Below are positions 6,067-8,702 of a DNA stretch of 8,702 nucleotides, piece after piece. Origin of the DNA: an uncultured Brevibacterium sp. (GTDB lineage Bacteria > Actinomycetota > Actinomycetes > Actinomycetales > Brevibacteriaceae); the NCBI GenBank assembly GCA_902489215.1, contig CABTZE010000085.1, forward strand, positions 1-8,702, read 5' to 3'. Numbering within the stretch: position 1 is the first letter of the stretch; each line of letters starts with the position of its first letter. The notes under the pieces were generated by a model. That model saw only the letters and a list, made by a program, of their open reading frames with translations. It made no database searches and was not told the DNA's origin. The position numbers and the translations under genes are program-made.

Positions 6067-7311
6067 TTGACCGACATCGTGATCTGCTCACCCGTCCGCT
6101 CCGCGGTCGGCGCTTTCGGCGGGCAGTTCAAGGACATCCCCGTCGAAGATCTCGCCTCCGAGGTCATCGCGGGACTCATGAAGACTTCCAGCCTGCCCGG
6201 TGACGCCGTCGACGACGTCATCCTCGGCAACTGCTATCCCACGACGGAAGCCCCCGCACTCGGCCGCGTGGCAGCACTCAACGCGGGACTGCCGCTGAAC
6301 GCCGGCGGTTCGCAGGTTGACCGCCGCTGCGGCTCCGGGCTCTACTCGGTTCTCCTGGCAGCCGGCGAAATCGCCACGGGAGCAGCTGCGGTCGTCATCG
6401 CGGGCGGAGCCGAATCCATGAGCCGCGCACCGTTCTACACCGAAGAGATCCGCTTCGGCGTGAAGGCCCCCGGCATCAACCTCAAAGACGGACTCACGCG
6501 CGGTCGCACCACCGCCGGCGGCAAAAACCACCCCGTCCCCGGCGGCATGATCGAAACCGCCGAAAACCTCCGCGCCGACTACGGCATCGGCAGGGAAGAA
6601 CAGGACGCCCTGGCCGTCGAATCCCACCGCCGGGCTGCAGCCGCCGTCGAAAGCGGACGCTTTGCCGACGAAATCGCGCCGATCACAATTCCGGCAGACC
6701 GCAAGACCCCCGAACACCAGGTGACGGCCGACGAACACATCCGGCCCGGCACCTCGGCAGAAAAGCTCGGCAAGCTGCGGCCCATCATGGGCAAGCAGGA
6801 CCCGAACGCAACCGTGACCGCCGGCAACGCATCCGGCCAGAACGACGGTGCGGCCGCATGCATCGTCACCACCCGCGGCAGAGCAGACGAACTCGGCTTG
6901 ACCCCCATGGTGCGCCTGGTGTCATGGGCACAGGCCGGAGTCGACCCCACCCGGATGGGCATCGGCCCCGTCCCCGCAACAGCATCGGCCCTCGCACGGG
7001 CCGACCTCAGACTTGCCGATATCGACCTCATCGAACTCAACGAGGCCTTCGCCGCCCAGGCACTCGCAGTCACCCGCGAGTGGGGCTTCGGAGAGTTCCC
7101 CGCAGACGGCGAAATACCCGAATCCAGCGACTTCTCACGTATGAACGTCAACGGCTCCGGAATTTCGCTCGGCCACCCGGTCGGTGCGACAGGAGGGCGA
7201 ATCCTAGCAACCCTGGCGCACGAAATGCACCGTCGCGACGCCCGATACGGGCTCGAAACCATGTGCATCGGCGGCGGACAGGGACTGGCCGCTGTGTTTG
7301 AGCGGATCTGA
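6067..7311 (+). CDS. Thiolase (acetyl-CoA C-acetyl/acyltransferase)
   Basis: Cytoplasmic thiolase of 414 residues that either cleaves 3-ketoacyl-CoA with CoA (the last beta-oxidation step) or joins two acetyl-CoA units. Family elements in order: RSAVGAFGG at about 11-19; nucleophile Cys88 in DRRCGSG; AGGAESMSRAP from 112; NEAF at 325-328; NGSGISLGHPVGATGGR with catalytic His370; and CIGGGQG with catalytic Cys400. All catalytic residues are intact. Start: TTG 6067 follows AAGGGG (6056-6061) by 5 bases and gives the normal N-terminus (M)TDIVICSPVRSAVG; the longer in-frame GTG start at 6028 would add 13 residues with no family match. Between NEAF and GHP there are about 13 more residues than in E. 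coli AtoB-type enzymes, as I recall that sequence. Its neighbours etfB and etfA accept electrons from acyl-CoA dehydrogenases, favouring a degradative role. Chain-length preference (AtoB-, FadA- or beta-ketoadipyl-type) cannot be told. Confidence 0.95.
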   Translation: MTDIVICSPVRSAVGAFGGQFKDIPVEDLASEVIAGLMKTSSLPGDAVDDVILGNCYPTTEAPALGRVAALNAGLPLNAGGSQVDRRCGSGLYSVLLAAGEIATGAAAVVIAGGAESMSRAPFYTEEIRFGVKAPGINLKDGLTRGRTTAGGKNHPVPGGMIETAENLRADYGIGREEQDALAVESHRRAAAAVESGRFADEIAPITIPADRKTPEHQVTADEHIRPGTSAEKLGKLRPIMGKQDPNATVTAGNASGQNDGAAACIVTTRGRADELGLTPMVRLVSWAQAGVDPTRMGIGPVPATASALARADLRLADIDLIELNEAFAAQALAVTREWGFGEFPADGEIPESSDFSRMNVNGSGISLGHPVGATGGRILATLAHEMHRRDARYGLETMCIGGGQGLAAVFERI

Positions 7312-7395
7312 GGCGGCAGCCGGGCACCGTGTGGAACACACCACAGGATCTCGGCACAGCCAATCCAGACAAAACGGTAAGAAAAACCTTGTTTT

Positions 7396-7412
7396 TTGAT
7401 TGATACGATCAA
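7396..7412. promoter_or_regulatory. 17-bp dyad TTGAT-N7-ATCAA over the etfBA -10 box
   Basis: Perfect 5-base arms (7396-7400 and 7408-7412) around a 7-base centre, in which one further pair (G7402/C7406) also matches. It covers the candidate -10 completely, so a bound protein would block RNA polymerase. It does not match the dyad or palindrome of the upstream control region beyond a shared ACGATC. The role is inferred. Confidence 0.35.
7401..7409 (+). promoter_or_regulatory. Extended -10 promoter TGATACGAT for etfBA
   Basis: The sequence fits the extended -10 pattern TGnTAnnnT exactly, with the hexamer TACGAT at 7404-7409. No good -35 is seen at the usual distance (GAAAAA lies there), which fits an extended -10 promoter. 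Transcription would begin near 7416, about 64 bases before the etfB ATG. Confidence 0.45.
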
Positions 7413-7422
7413 GAAACAGCAC

Positions 7423-7455
7423 CTTCGAACAACCGAAGATCGCGGGAAACCGCGA
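7423..7455 (+). other. Two tandem hairpins in the etfB leader
   Basis: Hairpin 1: CTTCG (7423-7427) with CGAAG (7434-7438), loop AACAAC. Hairpin 2: TCGCGG (7440-7445) with CCGCGA (7450-7455), closed by a GAAA loop of the stable GNRA class. They are one base apart and lie 6 bases before the ribosome site AGGAAGG. No riboswitch family is recognised, and no U tract follows, so they are not a clear attenuator. They might protect the 5' end of the mRNA or tune translation. Confidence 0.4.
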
Positions 7456-7479
7456 ATCCTCAGGAAGGATGACAACCCC

Positions 7480-8271
7480 ATGCGGATTGTTACTTTTGTG
7501 AAGTACGTTCCGGACGCCGCCGGCGATCCCGAATTCCTCGATGACAACACCGTCGACCGCGAAAGCGACGGCCTGCTGTCGGAGATCGACGAATACCCCG
7601 TCGAACTCGCACTGACCCTCGCCGAAGAAGCAGACGACGCCGAAGTCATCGCCCTGACCGTCGGCCCTGACGACGCCGTCGATGCTGTCCGCAAGGCCCT
7701 TCAGATGGGTGCAGACTCCGGTGTTCACATTGTCGACGACGCAATCGCCGGCTCGGACGCACTGGCCACCGCGAAGGTTCTCGCCGCCACAGTCAAGAAG
7801 GTCGAAGAAGAAGAGGGTCCGGTCGACCTGATCCTCACGGGCTTCGCATCGACCGACGGCAACACCTCGGTTGTCCCGACCCAGGTTGCCGAACTGCTCG
7901 GCCTGCCCGCAGCCACGGTTGTTTCGGCCGCTGAGCTCGACGGCCAGACCATCAAGGCCCGCCGTGACGGCGACACCTCGTCGCGCACCGTGGAAGTGCA
8001 GCTGCCGGCGATTGTTTCGGTCACCGACCAGATCAACGACCCGCGCTACCCCTCCTTCAAGGGCATCATGGCCGCCAAGAAGAAGCCGCTGGAAGAGTAC
8101 GAACTCTCCGAACTGGGCCTCGACGAAGCCGAAGTCGGCGCTGCCGGCTCCTACACCGAGGTTGTTGAAATCGCTGCCGCTCCGCCCCGCCAGGCTGGCG
8201 AAATCGTCACCGACGAAGGCGAAGGCGGAAACCAGCTCGTCGAATGGCTCGCTTCCAAGAAGCTCGTCTGA
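7480..8271 (+). CDS. etfB: Electron transfer flavoprotein beta subunit (EtfB/FixA)
   Basis: Beta subunit of the soluble ETF heterodimer, which takes electrons from acyl-CoA dehydrogenases and related flavoenzymes and passes them to the respiratory chain. The 263-residue length is normal. It begins MRIVTFVKYVPD, typical of the family; LTVGPDDAVDAVRKALQMGAD lies at about 59-80 and GFASTDGNTSVVPTQVAELLG at about 121-141, in the nucleotide-binding part. The EtfB signature region VEVQLPAIVSVTDQIN...PRYPSFKGIM...KKKPLE lies at about 171-205. The C-terminal arm that wraps EtfA ends QLVEWLASKKLV. Start ATG 7480 follows AGGAAGG by 11 bases, a little far, but an in-frame TTG at 7396 has no ribosome site and would add unrelated residues. 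etfA follows after 33 bases. The partner dehydrogenase is not in the window. Acidic residues are abundant, unlike the transport genes, as expected of a soluble protein. Confidence 0.96.
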   Translation: MRIVTFVKYVPDAAGDPEFLDDNTVDRESDGLLSEIDEYPVELALTLAEEADDAEVIALTVGPDDAVDAVRKALQMGADSGVHIVDDAIAGSDALATAKVLAATVKKVEEEEGPVDLILTGFASTDGNTSVVPTQVAELLGLPAATVVSAAELDGQTIKARRDGDTSSRTVEVQLPAIVSVTDQINDPRYPSFKGIMAAKKKPLEEYELSELGLDEAEVGAAGSYTEVVEIAAAPPRQAGEIVTDEGEGGNQLVEWLASKKLV

Positions 8272-8304
8272 TCCCTGCCCATACCGAATCTCTAAGGAAG
8301 ATTT

Positions 8305-8702
8305 ATGTCTGAAGTACTCGTACTCGTTGACCACGTGGGCGGAACCGTTCAGAAGTCCACGTTCGAACTCCTCACGGCCGCAGCCCAGCTGGGCGAGCCG
8401 GTCGCTGTTTTCGTCGGCTCGGACGCTGACGCCCAGACCGTTGCCGCTGACCTCGGCAAGTACGGCGCAGCGAAGGTCCTCGTCGCATCTGACGCTTCGC
8501 TGACCGAATACCTCATTGCTCCGCAGGGTGAGCTCGTCGCTTCGCTCGTCGAGTCGCGTCAGCCGGCCGCCGTTCTCGCTTCGGCTTCGGCCGACAACAC
8601 GGAAGTCCTGGCTCGTTCGGCAGCGAAAACCCGCTCCGGGGTCATGACCCAAGGTTCGGGCCTCGACGCCGGAAGCCCGGGGCCCCCCTCGGGGTTCCCC
8701 CG
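8305..8702 (+). CDS. etfA: Electron transfer flavoprotein alpha subunit, 3'-truncated (EtfA/FixB)
   Basis: Alpha subunit of ETF, carrying the FAD-binding domain in its C-terminal half, which is beyond the window. Visible here are about 132 of the usual ~320 residues, all in the N-terminal alpha/beta domain: MSEVLVLVDHVGGTVQKSTFELLTAA is split by no stop and continues through LGEPVAVFVGSDA, KYGAAKVLVASDASLTEYL and ASADNTEVLARSAAKTRSGV. The segment Lys-Thr-Arg-Ser-Gly-Val matches the family (usually followed by a Thr-Asp and hydrophobic strand). After about residue 115 the sequence becomes Gly/Pro-rich and no longer resembles EtfA; see the finding on the window end. Start ATG 8305 is preceded by AAGGAAG (8294-8300) with short, good spacing. 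It is almost certainly co-transcribed with etfB. No stop codon is reached. Confidence 0.9.
   Translation, partial: MSEVLVLVDHVGGTVQKSTFELLTAAAQLGEPVAVFVGSDADAQTVAADLGKYGAAKVLVASDASLTEYLIAPQGELVASLVESRQPAAVLASASADNTEVLARSAAKTRSGVMTQGSGLDAGSPGPPSGFP
8671..8698. repeat. Imperfect foldback repeat at the window end
   Basis: Arms of 12 bases (8671-8682 and 8687-8698) match at 10 positions around a CCCC loop. The stretch is almost pure G+C with runs of up to six C. It lies inside the etfA reading frame but where the translation stops resembling EtfA. A sequencing or assembly artefact at a contig end is the likeliest explanation. Confidence 0.5.

Larger units (their letters stand above)
7312..7479 (+). 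promoter_or_regulatory. Thiolase-etfB spacer: probable etfBA promoter and structured leader
   Basis: The 168-base gap is long for genes in one operon and includes an A/T-rich stretch (about 7370-7415) that stands out in this G+C-rich sequence. It holds an extended -10 (7401-7409) within a dyad (7396-7412), then two small hairpins (7423-7438 and 7440-7455), then an AGGAAGG ribosome site (7462-7468). No strong terminator follows the thiolase, so some read-through into etfBA is also possible. Confidence 0.55.

Noticed and set aside
7339..7366. GTGTG-GAA-CACAC repeat just after the thiolase stop region
   Set aside because: Only five pairs and no extension or U tract; too weak to call a terminator.
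7382..7397. AAAAAC/GTTTTT hairpin with T run as thiolase terminator
   Set aside because: The stem is nearly all A-T with a 3-base loop and would be weak; the sequence is more likely part of the A/T-rich etfBA promoter.
7396..7479. Upstream in-frame TTG start for etfB
   Set aside because: No ribosome site before it, and the added residues precede the normal EtfB N-terminus; the stretch is better explained as promoter and leader.
7204..8652. Long minus-strand open frame (482 codons) opposite the thiolase end, etfB and etfA
   Set aside because: It is the shadow of strong G/C third-position bias in the plus-strand genes; it crosses three genes, has no family-like motif and no ribosome site.
1..8702. 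Search for CRISPR arrays, tRNA genes, insertion sequences, defence or phage genes
   Set aside because: No regular repeats, cloverleaf-like segments, transposase motifs or such proteins were seen; all long frames are explained by transport and acyl-CoA metabolism genes.

Overview
The window comes from a G+C-rich genome. Codon third positions are mostly G or C, and the fused double-ATPase peptide transporter subunit, TTG start and etfBA pair all fit a high-GC Gram-positive actinobacterium. A Micrococcales/Brevibacterium-like host is a guess from protein style, not something shown here. All seven genes belong to recognisable families; I see no tRNA, rRNA, CRISPR array, insertion sequence or phage gene.

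Layout. (1) 1-2315, plus strand: the 3' end of a peptide/nickel-type ABC operon, with a DppC/OppC-like permease cut by the window start and then a two-domain ATPase (DppD-DppF fusion) whose ATG shares one base with the permease stop. (2) 2316-2398: a short convergent spacer filled by a strong 15-bp hairpin, probably a terminator serving both sides. (3) 5816-2399, minus strand: a complete TRAP (tripartite ATP-independent periplasmic-type) carboxylate transporter in the order dctQ-dctM-dctP, each gene overlapping the next by the four bases ATGA. (4) 5817-6066: a divergent control region with a 19-bp dyad, a TATAAC -10-like box and a 10-bp perfect palindrome. (5) 6067-7311, plus strand: an acetyl-CoA acetyltransferase/3-ketoacyl-CoA thiolase starting at TTG. 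(6) 7312-7479: a spacer with an extended -10 promoter candidate lying inside a dyad, then a leader with two small hairpins before etfB. (7) 7480-8702, plus strand: etfB and the first ~130 codons of etfA, which runs off the end.

How the parts may work together. The ABC operon imports small peptides or a similar solute using ATP. The TRAP system imports an organic acid using an ion gradient. Thiolase plus electron transfer flavoprotein are the cleavage step and the electron acceptor of acyl-CoA beta-oxidation. A TRAP acid importer facing a thiolase/ETF cluster across one control region could mean that an imported acid is broken down through CoA thioesters, but this is inference from position only.

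The window is mostly ordinary metabolism and transport. The points worth a second look are the two control regions, the TRAP gene order and long binding protein, a small insertion in the thiolase, and the last ~50 bases, which look like a foldback or low-quality contig end rather than normal etfA sequence.
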